Positions 7,878-15,241 of a stretch of DNA of 35,995 nt are shown one piece after another. This stretch comes from Caldifarciminota bacterium (GTDB lineage: Bacteria; Hydrothermota; Hydrothermia; Hydrothermales; JAJRUZ01). Both the position numbers and the translations under genes were made by a program. Numbering within the stretch: the stretch's first letter is position 1; every line of letters begins with the position of its first letter. Location of the stretch: the NCBI GenBank assembly GCA_024277525.1, contig JAJRUZ010000066.1:1-35995 (forward strand), read 5' to 3'. The notes under the pieces were generated by a model, which saw only the letters and a program-made list of their open reading frames with translations, was not told the origin of the DNA and searched no databases.

Positions 7878-8706
7878 ATTCAAAGAAAAAGAATTGCCCC
7901 TTATAAGGGATGTTATTGTAAATTCCATAAAGACAAGAATTGAAAAATTCGGATTTAAGGGTGCTGTTATAAATCTATCAGGGGGAGTTGACTCTTCACT
8001 TATTTTGAAACTCACATATATGGCAATCGGTAACAAAAAGACTCATGCCTTAATTCTTCCTGAAGAAGGAACAACAAGTGAAGAGGACGTAAAGGATGCT
8101 GAAAAATTATGTAAAGAATTGAAAATAAATTATGAAATAATACCAATAAATGAACCCTTGGAAGGGTTTCTTAAAAACCTTAAAAAAATAAAAGGAGATA
8201 TAAACTGGGGGGTAGCCAATTTAAAACCGAGAATAAGGATGATTTACGCCTATTTTTATGCAAATGCTAAGAAGCTCCTTGTTGTGGGAACATCAAACAA
8301 AACAGAGCTTTTACTCGGTTATGGAACAAAATACGGTGATTTGGGAGCAGATATTTATCCCATAGGAGATCTTTACAAAACCCAGGTATGGCAACTTGCA
8401 GAGTTCATAAGTATTCCGACCGAAATAGTTAAAAAGGTTCCTTCAGCAGGCTTATGGAAAGGACAGACCGATGAAGAAGAACTCGGCTATACTTATTATC
8501 AGATAGATAGAGTTTTATACTGTCTCGTTGATTTGGAATTATCGGTAAGAGAGACTGCGAAAATATTAAAAATAAAAGAAAATGCGGTAAAGGATTTGTA
8601 TGAAAGAATAATTAAAAATGAACATAAAAGAAGACCTCCTACAATAACAAAAATTTCAAGAATGTGCCTTGATAAAGATTGGAGATATCCTGTTGAGAGG
8701 TTTTGA
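7864..8706 (+). CDS. nadE: NAD+ synthetase, synthetase domain as a separate protein
   Basis: This enzyme adenylates the carboxylate of nicotinic acid adenine dinucleotide and amidates it to NAD+, the last step of NAD synthesis. The 280-residue protein carries the PP-loop SGGVDSS at about 39-45, then LPEEGTTSEEDVKDAE, VVGTSNKTELLLGYGTKYGD and PSAGLWKGQTDEEELG, all characteristic of NadE. I chose ATG 7864 because AAGGAG (7851-7856) sits just upstream; an in-frame ATG at 7843 has no such site. It overlaps the glutaminase gene by 14 nt in another frame. In many bacteria these two parts are fused into one polypeptide, so this is a split version. With the glutaminase broken, it would depend on free ammonia. 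Confidence 0.93.
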   Translation: MVEVKFKEKELPLIRDVIVNSIKTRIEKFGFKGAVINLSGGVDSSLILKLTYMAIGNKKTHALILPEEGTTSEEDVKDAEKLCKELKINYEIIPINEPLEGFLKNLKKIKGDINWGVANLKPRIRMIYAYFYANAKKLLVVGTSNKTELLLGYGTKYGDLGADIYPIGDLYKTQVWQLAEFISIPTEIVKKVPSAGLWKGQTDEEELGYTYYQIDRVLYCLVDLELSVRETAKILKIKENAVKDLYERIIKNEHKRRPPTITKISRMCLDKDWRYPVERF

Positions 8707-8708
8707 AT

Positions 8709-8798
8709 ATGGAAAGTAATTTATTTTTTGGTTTTGCATTAGTTCTATTGATAATAAGAGGAACTTTCGCAACAGGATGTTGCTATTACAGAATATAA
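8709..8798 (+). CDS. Possible 29-residue hydrophobic micropeptide
   Basis: An ATG three nt after the nadE stop opens 29 codons (MESNLFFGFALVLLIIRGTF, then ATGCCYYRI). The sequence has one hydrophobic segment broken by Arg-Gly and a CC pair near the end. It loosely recalls YjcZ-like single-helix micropeptides, but the similarity is too short to be sure. No Shine-Dalgarno is visible apart from purines within the end of nadE. It lies at the edge of a decaying patch, so it may be a remnant. Confidence 0.25.
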   Translation: MESNLFFGFALVLLIIRGTFATGCCYYRI

Positions 8799-8845
8799 TA
8801 ATAATTTACAGGAATAGTATCCTTGGGACGGATGAATTGCTTGCA

Positions 8846-9226
8846 TCAAATTTCAACTGACACACGATTTCTGCCTTGAATTTTACTTTTATACATTAAT
8901 TGATCCGCTCTTTTTATCATAATCGCTGTTCCGATATTTATTGAAGAAAAGAATTGAAAATCTGCAGATGCTCCTATTGAGATAGCATTTGTATTTCTAT
9001 TATTTAAATAGCCAAACATTATCCCTGCTCTAATTCTTGATTTCTTGTTTGAGCTTAGGAAATCTTTTACGATGATAAGTTCATTGTATTTTTTAATATG
9101 AATGCTCTTAAAGGATATAAAATCGGTATGATTAAAAACTTTCTCTGGCTTCGGTGCTGATTTGTTCGATAACAAAAATCCTTTTAAAAAAGATAAAATT
9201 ATAACCTGTTTTAAAAGTTTTTCCAT
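8846..9226 (-). pseudogene. Eroded GGDEF (diguanylate cyclase) domain remnant
   Basis: The 126-residue frame aligns by eye to the GGDEF fold: DFISFKSIHIKKY corresponds to the D-x-D-x-FK-x-IND-x-YGH segment, NELIIVKDFLSSNKKS to the following helix, MFGYL stands where GGDEF should be, and the end ISIGAS...IKRADQLMYKSKIQGRNRV is the well-conserved C-terminal part. The catalytic GG(D/E)EF motif is lost, the segment between it and ISIGAS is much shorter than normal, and there is no sensor domain. It cannot be an active cyclase. It is most simply a pseudogene with internal deletions, although the frame is still open. Confidence 0.65.
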
Positions 9227-9254
9227 GTTTCATTCCCCATACCGAGTGCCCAAT

Positions 9255-9276
9255 GTATGATAGATTACACTGCTAC
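9255..9276. repeat. Degraded half copy of the palindromic repeat
   Basis: The segment GTATGATAGATTACAC plus TGCTAC (from 9255) matches the first hairpin and CCGCTAC arm of the element at 1136-1158, with about four substitutions in 22-23 positions. The rest of the element is absent. It overlaps the stop codon of the flavin-type oxidase gene (9273-9275). Confidence 0.5.
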
Positions 9277-9767
9277 CCCTCATTTTGCTCCCCTTTATTT
9301 AAGATAGCAGTTACATCTTCCCTTTTTCCCCATCCGAAATGTTTTTCACTTAAAAGATAAATCTTTTCTATCTCAAATTCAAAAAATGCAAATTCTCCCC
9401 TTTTCTCTATAATATCCTTTAAAGGTAGCTTTCCTTTTGCTCTCGGAAACCTTTTTATATAGACTTTTAAAGCACGCAAACTTTCTTTTCCTTTGAGAAT
9501 TTTCACTTTTCCCTCCATTTGTATTCCCCTTAAAGGTCTCAATTCCCTCGGATAAATTGATGCAGACATTCTCGGATTTTTTGAGATATTTTTCGCGTGT
9601 CTCGTTGTTTTTCGTGATAAAAAATAAAATCTCTTATTCCCATCCCATGCATAAATAACAGGAGTAGCCCATGGTGCATCTTCAAAGCATGTTGCAAGAA
9701 CCATTATTTTTTCATTTTTCAAAATTTCATTCAGAATTTTTTTTATTTCCTCCTTCTGGTGTTTCAT
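9273..9767 (-). CDS. Pyridoxamine 5'-phosphate oxidase-fold (FMN-binding split barrel) protein
   Basis: This 164-residue protein has the split-barrel flavin fold: IMVLATCFEDAPWATPVIYAWD, FYFLSRKTTRHAKNISKNPRMS and GIQMEGKVKIL are the usual PNPOx-family strands and the FMN-contacting segment. Members bind FMN, F420 or heme and act as small oxidoreductases, so the family does not fix the substrate. I chose the ATG at 9767, which overlaps the radical SAM stop as ATGA, over an in-frame GTG at 9794 that would extend into that gene. Coupling to the radical SAM gene suggests a joint pathway. The 3' end overlaps a degraded repeat, but the domain looks complete. Confidence 0.8.
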   Translation of the reverse strand: MKHQKEEIKKILNEILKNEKIMVLATCFEDAPWATPVIYAWDGNKRFYFLSRKTTRHAKNISKNPRMSASIYPRELRPLRGIQMEGKVKILKGKESLRALKVYIKRFPRAKGKLPLKDIIEKRGEFAFFEFEIEKIYLLSEKHFGWGKREDVTAILNKGEQNEG

Positions 9768-10828
9768 TTCAAAATTTCTTTTCCAAAAAAACACAGCGGG
9801 TCTTCCTCAAGGTAATTCTCCTTTGCTCCATATGCCCTTGCTCTTGAACCTCCACAAACGGTTTTAAAATTACACTCTCCACATTTTCCTTTTAAAAGAT
9901 TTACATTTCTCAGATTTTTCATTATTTCATGATTTTTATAAACTTCTGATAATTTCACTTTTCTTACATTTCCAAGTTTTAAGGGCAAAAAGCCTGATGG
10001 ATAGATATCTCCTTTATGAGAAACAAACACAACACCATTTCCGTCACGAATACCAAATCCCATTTTTATTTCTGATTCCAGAATTTCTTTCAATTTTTTC
10101 CCTTTTTCAATTTCTTTTAAAAGATAAAAAACTTTGTAACTGGGTGCCTCTGTTGTTGTGATGTGAAAAGGAGATGATTTTGATTTTTCGTATAAAAACT
10201 CAAAAATATCTTTTGTCTCTTCGTGCGACGGGAGCTGAAGTTGCATTCCCCTTCCCACAGGAACAAGAAAAAATATGCTCCATCTTTTAACAGGCGGAGA
10301 AAATTTTTCTTTTAAAAGATTGTAAATTTTTTTTATTTCTTTTACTGTTTCCTTTGTACATGTTGTGTTAACTTGAACAGGTATATTCAATTCTTTTGCA
10401 TAACTTAAAACATTCATGGAATTTTTAAATGTGCCTTTAACCCCCCTGAAAGAATCCTGAGCATTTTCATCCGCTCCGTCAAGGCTTATACCGAGCGCAT
10501 AGATGCCGAGTTCTTTCATCTTTTTTATCTTTTCAAAATCAGCAAGCGGAGATGTGGTAGGGGTAACTGCGGTCGGAAGTTTTATTTCTTTTCCATACTC
10601 CAAGATCTCAAATAAATCCTTCCTCTTTAAGGGATCTCCTCCGGAAATAATAAGATGTGAACCCATTCCCTTTATATCATCCATTAATTCTTTTACTTCC
10701 TGAGTATTTAATTCTTCGGGACTTCTTTCAGGGATGGCTTCTGCTCTGCAATGTTTACATTCAAGGTCACAGGCAATTGTGATTTCAAGATAAACATTTA
10801 TAGGTTTTTCATAAACAAAATCTCTCAT
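9764..10828 (-). CDS. Radical SAM/SPASM-type protein (TIGR04053-like)
   Basis: This 354-residue radical SAM enzyme has its cluster motif CDLECKHC (Cys20, Cys24, Cys27). It continues with RAEAIPERSPEELNT, ISGGDPLKR and SLDGADENAQDSFRGVKGTF, and it has a C-terminal auxiliary-cluster region with Cys316, Cys319, Cys325 and Cys346 (KCGECNFKTVCGG...DPLC). This order and the WSIFFLVPVGRGMQ segment resemble the TIGR04053 group, near heme/peptide-modifying SPASM enzymes such as AhbD. The true substrate is unknown. I see no short precursor peptide beside it. It has no Shine-Dalgarno; TATAAA lies eight nt before the ATG. It is co-transcribed with the flavin-type partner. Confidence 0.88.
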   Translation of the reverse strand: MRDFVYEKPINVYLEITIACDLECKHCRAEAIPERSPEELNTQEVKELMDDIKGMGSHLIISGGDPLKRKDLFEILEYGKEIKLPTAVTPTTSPLADFEKIKKMKELGIYALGISLDGADENAQDSFRGVKGTFKNSMNVLSYAKELNIPVQVNTTCTKETVKEIKKIYNLLKEKFSPPVKRWSIFFLVPVGRGMQLQLPSHEETKDIFEFLYEKSKSSPFHITTTEAPSYKVFYLLKEIEKGKKLKEILESEIKMGFGIRDGNGVVFVSHKGDIYPSGFLPLKLGNVRKVKLSEVYKNHEIMKNLRNVNLLKGKCGECNFKTVCGGSRARAYGAKENYLEEDPLCFFGKEILK

Positions 10829-10894
10829 GAGTTTATTTTATAATTCAAAAACGAACAATTGCAAAAATAATTTTTTTTATATTATCATAAAATT
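10829..10894. promoter_or_regulatory. Divergent promoter region with one shared palindromic -35
   Basis: The 66-bp gap contains one TTGCAA at 10859-10864, which is its own reverse complement. To the right, TATCAT (10883-10888) follows after 18 nt and the blaI-type ATG after 6 more. To the left, TATAAA (complement of 10837-10842) follows after 16 nt and the radical SAM ATG after 8 more. Neither gene has a Shine-Dalgarno. A BlaI-type repressor could bind here and control both units. Confidence 0.5.
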
Positions 10895-11281
10895 ATGAAA
10901 TACAGTAAATCATTAAAAATTTTTCTCGGCAATTTACAAGCAGAATGTATGGAAGAATTATGGAAAAGGAGAACTGCAACTGTTAAGGAAATATGGAATG
11001 CTTTTAAAAAGAGAGGAAGAAAATACGCATATACCACGATTCTTACAGAGATGCAAAATCTTGAGAAAAAAGGACTGGTCAAATCCGAAAGAAAAGGGAG
11101 ACAGAATGTTTATACTCCGCTTATTAAAAAAGAAAAATTCTTGGGTTCAAAACTTGATGAGTTTCTTACTCCCATTATCAGAGAATTTCCGGAAATTGCA
11201 ACTGCTCATTTTTTGAAAAAAATTAAAAAACTTTCTCCGAAAGACAGAAAAAAAATAGAGGAAATCCTGAAGAAAAAATGA
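10895..11281 (+). CDS. BlaI/MecI/CopY-family transcriptional repressor
   Basis: This 128-residue winged-helix repressor has the family pattern ECMEELWKRRTATVKEIWNAF (helices 1-2), YAYTTILTEMQNLEKKGLVKSE (recognition helix) and RKGRQNVYTPLI (wing). The C-terminal helices carry the dimerisation segment. BlaI-family proteins repress an operon until a partner membrane metalloprotease cleaves them. The next gene encodes such a protease, overlapping the stop codon by 4 nt (ATGA). No beta-lactamase gene is nearby, so the regulon is something else. The only Cys is Cys18, so it is not a CopY-type metal sensor by itself. Confidence 0.88.
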   Translation: MKYSKSLKIFLGNLQAECMEELWKRRTATVKEIWNAFKKRGRKYAYTTILTEMQNLEKKGLVKSERKGRQNVYTPLIKKEKFLGSKLDEFLTPIIREFPEIATAHFLKKIKKLSPKDRKKIEEILKKK

Positions 11282-12135
11282 ATTTTGCTTTATTTTCTCT
11301 TATTCTCTTTATGTTTTTAATTTTATTAATCCTTTTATATCCTCTTTTGCCGTTTTCTCTTATTGCTCTGCGAAAATATTTCCCTCTATTCTTTCTCTTT
11401 ATATTTATATTCTCTTTAAATCCTTTTATTTTGTTAATTGTGGGTATTTATAATTGTAATTTTCATTGCTCTTTTATGGGACACTTTGCTTTTTATAAAG
11501 AACTCTTAACTTTGCCCTTAATCTCATCTTTCTTTTTTATCTTTATATTGACCTATTATTTAAAAAAGGATTTTAAATTTAAAAAACTTAGAGTCAGAAG
11601 GCTCACCTTCGGTAAAAACCCACATGGTATTTCTGTCATAGGGTTTTTTAAACCTTTTATATACATAGACAAAGGATTATGGAGCATTTTGGATAGGAAT
11701 GAAAAAAAAGCAATAATTTCTCATGAAATTTGCCATATTAAAAACAGGGATACATTATGGAAAATGTTAATTCATGCATTATCCCTTTCATTTTTTTATC
11801 TATTGCCCCTTTTATTTATCAAAAAAACTTTTGAGGAAATAACCGAACTTTCTGCTGATGAGTTTGTGTTAACAAAACGAAAGGATAGAGATTCACTTTT
11901 AAAAGCAATTGCTAAGACAATATATTTTCAGCATGGATTTCATTTAAATGCCGGTTTTTTTTCTTCTTCTATTTCAAAAAGAATTTCATTTATCGAAGGA
12001 AAAAGAAAAAGGATAAATATTTTATTTTTTGTTGTTATTTTATTTATGATAGCAGGTTTACTACCTGTACCCTTATTGTCAGCCGTGAATAATGTATGTA
12101 TTGTTTCCTGTTCGTCAATGTGTGGAATAATGTAA
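11278..12135 (+). CDS. M56-type (BlaR1-like) membrane metalloprotease without a penicillin-sensor domain
   Basis: This 285-residue integral-membrane protease has zinc motif HEICH (His149-His153) and downstream ELSAD supplying Glu190, as in M56/M48 peptidases. It has two N-terminal helices, one before the catalytic domain, a pair around 163-182, and one near 246-262. BlaR1 has a large extracytoplasmic beta-lactam-binding domain after the last helix; here only a 23-residue tail remains, with Cys274, Cys278 and Cys282. Another Cys/His cluster (CNFHC, Cys60-His63-Cys64, and His69) lies between helices 2 and 3. It probably cleaves or controls the BlaI-type repressor encoded just upstream. The signal it senses is unknown; a metal or redox cue would fit the cysteines. 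Confidence 0.85.
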   Translation: MNFALFSLILFMFLILLILLYPLLPFSLIALRKYFPLFFLFIFIFSLNPFILLIVGIYNCNFHCSFMGHFAFYKELLTLPLISSFFFIFILTYYLKKDFKFKKLRVRRLTFGKNPHGISVIGFFKPFIYIDKGLWSILDRNEKKAIISHEICHIKNRDTLWKMLIHALSLSFFYLLPLLFIKKTFEEITELSADEFVLTKRKDRDSLLKAIAKTIYFQHGFHLNAGFFSSSISKRISFIEGKRKRINILFFVVILFMIAGLLPVPLLSAVNNVCIVSCSSMCGIM

Positions 12136-12208
12136 TAAAAATATGTGGTACCCAACTTTTACAGGGTTATTAAGGAAAGTTTTCAGATTCTTCTAAAAAG
12201 TTAAATAA

Positions 12209-12490
12209 TTAAATCCAAATAAAATACAAAATAACAGCACCAAGAAGTAAAAATTCTATCTTTTTCTTTCCATATTTTTTATTTCGGATCGGATGTTCTG
12301 TAATTTTCTTTAAGAATTTAAGAAAGGAATTTATTGCTCTGTCTTCAAGCATATAATTGATAGCAAGTAATATATTGAAAGCTTTCTTGTTTTTTTGTCT
12401 TTCTGTGTTATTTGGTGACTTTTCTAAGTTCTTCTTTTTTCTGTGTTTTGTAACATCCCCTTCCCGGCTTAAGTCTTTAATAAAAAGCAA
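12209..12490 (-). CDS. Doubtful small basic protein with a C-terminal hydrophobic segment
   Basis: The 93-codon frame encodes a Lys/Asn-rich, mostly helical N-terminal part and ends in a hydrophobic stretch (IEFLLLGAVILYFIWI) that could be a tail anchor. The start would be TTG, with no Shine-Dalgarno. I do not recognise it. It is the only candidate gene in the 429-nt gap between the protease and the PEBP gene. In so AT-rich a region an open frame of this size can occur by chance, so it may be non-coding or the remnant of a longer gene. Confidence 0.25.
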   Translation of the reverse strand: MLFIKDLSREGDVTKHRKKKNLEKSPNNTERQKNKKAFNILLAINYMLEDRAINSFLKFLKKITEHPIRNKKYGKKKIEFLLLGAVILYFIWI

Positions 12491-12509
12491 AAAACCCTTT
12501 AGAAAAATA

Positions 12510-12539
12510 TTGAAAAAATCGCAAAAAGGAAGGTAAAAT
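12510..12539 (+). promoter_or_regulatory. Promoter candidate for the PEBP gene
   Basis: TTGAAA (12510-12515), an 18-nt spacer and TAAAAT (12534-12539). An AAAGGAGG Shine-Dalgarno follows before the ATG at 12565. The predicted leader is about 19 nt. Confidence 0.45.
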
Positions 12540-12564
12540 TTTTATATAAAAGGAGGTAATAAAA

Positions 12565-13104
12565 ATGTTCTATATATTTTTGATAATTTTTTTGTTGAAT
12601 CCAATACTTGAGAAAGAAGGAAAAGAGGTTAAAAAAGCAAAAATAAATCTTGAAAGTCCTGCATTTAAATACGGAGAAATGATTCCATCCAAATATACCT
12701 GTGATGGAGAAAATGTTTCTCCTCCTTTGAAATGGAGTAATATACCGGAAGGAACAAAGAGTCTTGTTTTGATATGTGAAGACCCTGATGCTCCGATAGG
12801 GACATGGGACCATTGGGTTTTATTTAACATTCCTCCTGATACAAAGGAGTTACCAGAAGGAATAAAACCTCTTAAAAAACTAAAAAATGGAGCAGTTCAT
12901 GGAAAAAATAGCTGGAAAAAGTTAGGATACGGCGGTCCTTGCCCTCCCTGGGGCACCCACAGGTACTTTTTTAAAATTTATGCTCTTGATACAGTTCTCA
13001 ATCTTAAACCCGTTGCCTCAAAAAAAGAAGTTTTAAAGGCAATAAAAGGACATGTAATAGGTTACGGAGAATTGATGGGAAGATATAAAAGGAGGAAGAA
13101 ATAA
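12565..13104 (+). CDS. YbhB/YbcL-family (PEBP, Raf kinase inhibitor-like) exported protein
   Basis: This 179-residue protein has a hydrophobic N-terminal segment (MFYIFLIIFLLNPIL) that acts as a signal or anchor, then a complete PEBP domain. Key pieces are ESPAFKYGEMIPSKYTCDGENVSPPL, CEDPDAPIGTWDHWVLFNIP (the DPDAP ligand-binding motif), GPCPPWGTHRYFFKIYALD (the GxHR-type motif) and the final HVIGYGELMGRYKR. PEBP proteins bind phosphates or phospholipid-like ligands in a conserved anion pocket. Bacterial roles are poorly defined, so no pathway is assigned. It is a single-gene unit with its own promoter candidate and a strong Shine-Dalgarno, and it converges on era. Confidence 0.93.
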   Translation: MFYIFLIIFLLNPILEKEGKEVKKAKINLESPAFKYGEMIPSKYTCDGENVSPPLKWSNIPEGTKSLVLICEDPDAPIGTWDHWVLFNIPPDTKELPEGIKPLKKLKNGAVHGKNSWKKLGYGGPCPPWGTHRYFFKIYALDTVLNLKPVASKKEVLKAIKGHVIGYGELMGRYKRRKK

Positions 13105-13170
13105 CTTTTTTATTTAATGTTTCTACTTTATGCGAAAAGGGAACAGAAAAAAGAAAGAGATGAGTATTTT

Positions 13171-14070
13171 TTAACTTACATACCCTATCCTTTTAAGGAA
13201 ATTCCTATCTCTTCTCCAGCCTTCTTTTTTCTTTACCCATAAATCAAGATAAACTTTTTTATTTAACCTCTTTTCAATATCTTTCCTCGCAAGCATTCCC
13301 ACTTTTTTTATCTTTTCGCCTCCTTTCCCTATTATAATCCCCTTCTGTGAGTCTCTCTCTACATATATTATTGCCTTTATATAAACCCTGTCTTCTTCCT
13401 CATTCCATTCATCTATCTCAACAGCAGTTGAATAAGGTATCTCCTCTCCGTATAAATTAAAAATTTTCTCCCTTATAAGTTCGGAGATGAAAAATCTTTC
13501 GGTTTTATCCGAAAGCTGCTCATCAGGATATAATTTTTCACCGTAAGGTAAACATTTAACAATCGCTTTTTCCACAATCTCAACTCCATCACCTTTTGAC
13601 GCAGAAATGGGAATTATTTCCTCAAATAAATTCTGTCTTGCATATATATCAATTACAGGTAATATCTTATCCTTTGCAACTTTGTCAATTTTGTTGATAA
13701 CCAGGATACTTTTTTTATTTGCTTTTTTTATAAGCTCAATTAGATTCCTTTCAATATTTCCGATTTCCGGGACGGGCTCAACCATGAGCACAATTACATC
13801 ACTTTCTTCAATCACTTTTTTAACTTCCTCTATCATCGTTCTGTGTAATTCATATTTTGCTCTTTCAAGCATTCCCGGTGTGTCAAAGAATGCAACCTGA
13901 TAATTCTCCGTTGTCTTGATTCCCAAAATATTCACCCTCGTTGTCTGAGGCTTTGGAGTAATTATTGAAATGAATTCACCTATAAGAGAGTTTAAGAGAG
14001 TTGATTTTCCTACATTCGGTCTTCCTATTATTGAAACAAATCCGAATTTAAAATCTTTTTTGGATTCCAA
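13171..14070 (-). CDS. era: GTPase Era (ribosome small-subunit assembly)
   Basis: Era is an essential GTPase that binds the 3' end of 16S rRNA and assists 30S maturation. This 299-residue protein has G1 GRPNVGKST (about 17-25), G3 DTPGM, G4 NKID, the G5 ISASKGDG region and the C-terminal KH domain with IIGKGGEKIKKVG. The start is TTG at 14070, supported by AAAGGAGG a few bases upstream. Reading from here gives MESKKDFKFGFVSIIGRPNV. It overlaps the 3' end of the barrel-protein gene by 23 nt, so the two are probably co-transcribed, which is odd for an essential ribosome factor. Confidence 0.96.
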   Translation of the reverse strand: MESKKDFKFGFVSIIGRPNVGKSTLLNSLIGEFISIITPKPQTTRVNILGIKTTENYQVAFFDTPGMLERAKYELHRTMIEEVKKVIEESDVIVLMVEPVPEIGNIERNLIELIKKANKKSILVINKIDKVAKDKILPVIDIYARQNLFEEIIPISASKGDGVEIVEKAIVKCLPYGEKLYPDEQLSDKTERFFISELIREKIFNLYGEEIPYSTAVEIDEWNEEEDRVYIKAIIYVERDSQKGIIIGKGGEKIKKVGMLARKDIEKRLNKKVYLDLWVKKKEGWRRDRNFLKRIGYVS

Positions 14071-15202
14071 ATCTAACCTCCTTTTTTATAGGATTAATGA
14101 TTTTATTCGGCATTTTAAAATAAATAAAAAATCGGTAATCATTATATATATACCCGATTTTTGACCCAAAAACAACAAAATTATTTTTAATTAAATAAAA
14201 GATTTCAGGATTAAAAAATATCCCTTTAAAGCCCATATTAATATCCAAAGTTAAAAGCTCAAGACCGGAATTTATTTTTTTAAATCTTAAGGTAAATCTT
14301 TTGAAAATTTCAGCATTAAACGATATTTCTTCTATAAAAGGAAATTTTTCGCACTCAAAGGAATTATCTTTAAAATAATACATTAAAAATTCCTCTCCCC
14401 AGAATTTTTTATATTCATAAAAAAGGGAAAAAACTTTAAATATGTAATAAAATTTAAAACTCACCGAATTTGAAAATATGTGAAAATTTGTTCCCTTAAA
14501 ATCGAAAGGGTAAACAGATAAAATATCAAAACACTCTTTATAAGGTGAGAAAAATTTGAAATTTTTGAAATAATCAAAATAAATTATGAATCCGCTTTTA
14601 ATAAAATAAATCTTCAACCCCGGAAAGAATTTGTTTTTTTTGAAGTATAAAAAAAGGGTTGGATAAAGGATTTTCTTAAAATCAGGGGAGAGAAAAAAAC
14701 AGGGGTATATTTTTTCTTTTTGAATATCTTTTAAAAAACCGAATCCTGTTTTTATCCTGTCAATATAAATTTCTCCGGAGAAATCATAATGATATTCATT
14801 CAGGTTTTCGGAATAATAAAGGTAATTTAAATAATTAAAATGAAACAAAAAGTATCCGTAATAGAAAAACGGAGAAATTTTAAATTCTGTGAGTGATTTA
14901 AAAGCTGGGAAATTTCCTCTTATGAAATTTCTTATAAGCAAAATTGTGTCGGTTTTCATATTTTTAAATACAAATATCTCACCCTTTATCTGACTGAAAT
15001 TATTTAAAAAATAATAATTTGTGTTAAAAAAAAGAAAAGGGAAGTTTTTTTTCACATCAAAATAAAATGAGTTTCCCACATTCAGCTCGGTCCTCAATTT
15101 TTTGTTAAGTATTTCTTCGGGTCGGATACAAAGTTTTTTTGAATAATAATCATAAACCGAAATTTCTGCCTGAAAAATTATAAAAAAAATAATAAAATTC
15201 AT
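14048..15202 (-). CDS. Putative outer-membrane barrel protein, aromatic-rich
   Basis: This 384-residue protein of unknown family begins with a short hydrophobic signal (MNFIIFFIIFQAEIS). Its composition is extreme: Phe and Tyr are exceptionally abundant and alternate with polar residues in short strands (FFNTNYYFLNNFSQIKGEIF, FYYGYFLFHFNYLNYLYYS), as expected of an outer-membrane beta-barrel. The last residues GIQKRF end in Phe, fitting recognition by the Bam machinery. It starts the operon that continues into era. TATAAA lies 12 nt before the ATG, and there is no Shine-Dalgarno. The AT-rich genome drives the Phe/Tyr/Lys/Asn bias, so composition alone is weak evidence of function. Confidence 0.7.
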   Translation of the reverse strand: MNFIIFFIIFQAEISVYDYYSKKLCIRPEEILNKKLRTELNVGNSFYFDVKKNFPFLFFNTNYYFLNNFSQIKGEIFVFKNMKTDTILLIRNFIRGNFPAFKSLTEFKISPFFYYGYFLFHFNYLNYLYYSENLNEYHYDFSGEIYIDRIKTGFGFLKDIQKEKIYPCFFLSPDFKKILYPTLFLYFKKNKFFPGLKIYFIKSGFIIYFDYFKNFKFFSPYKECFDILSVYPFDFKGTNFHIFSNSVSFKFYYIFKVFSLFYEYKKFWGEEFLMYYFKDNSFECEKFPFIEEISFNAEIFKRFTLRFKKINSGLELLTLDINMGFKGIFFNPEIFYLIKNNFVVFGSKIGYIYNDYRFFIYFKMPNKIINPIKKEVRFGIQKRF

Positions 15203-15241
15203 TTTATTGAAGTTTTTATACTCTTATTATAAAATAAAATT
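15203..15241. promoter_or_regulatory. Divergent promoter region, 39 bp
   Basis: Plus strand: TATAAA (15228-15233) eight nt before ATG 15242, with TTGAAG at 15207-15212 as a poorly spaced -35. Minus strand: TATAAA (complement of 15215-15220) twelve nt before the ATG at 15202. Neither start has a Shine-Dalgarno, and the two promoters overlap physically. Confidence 0.45.
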
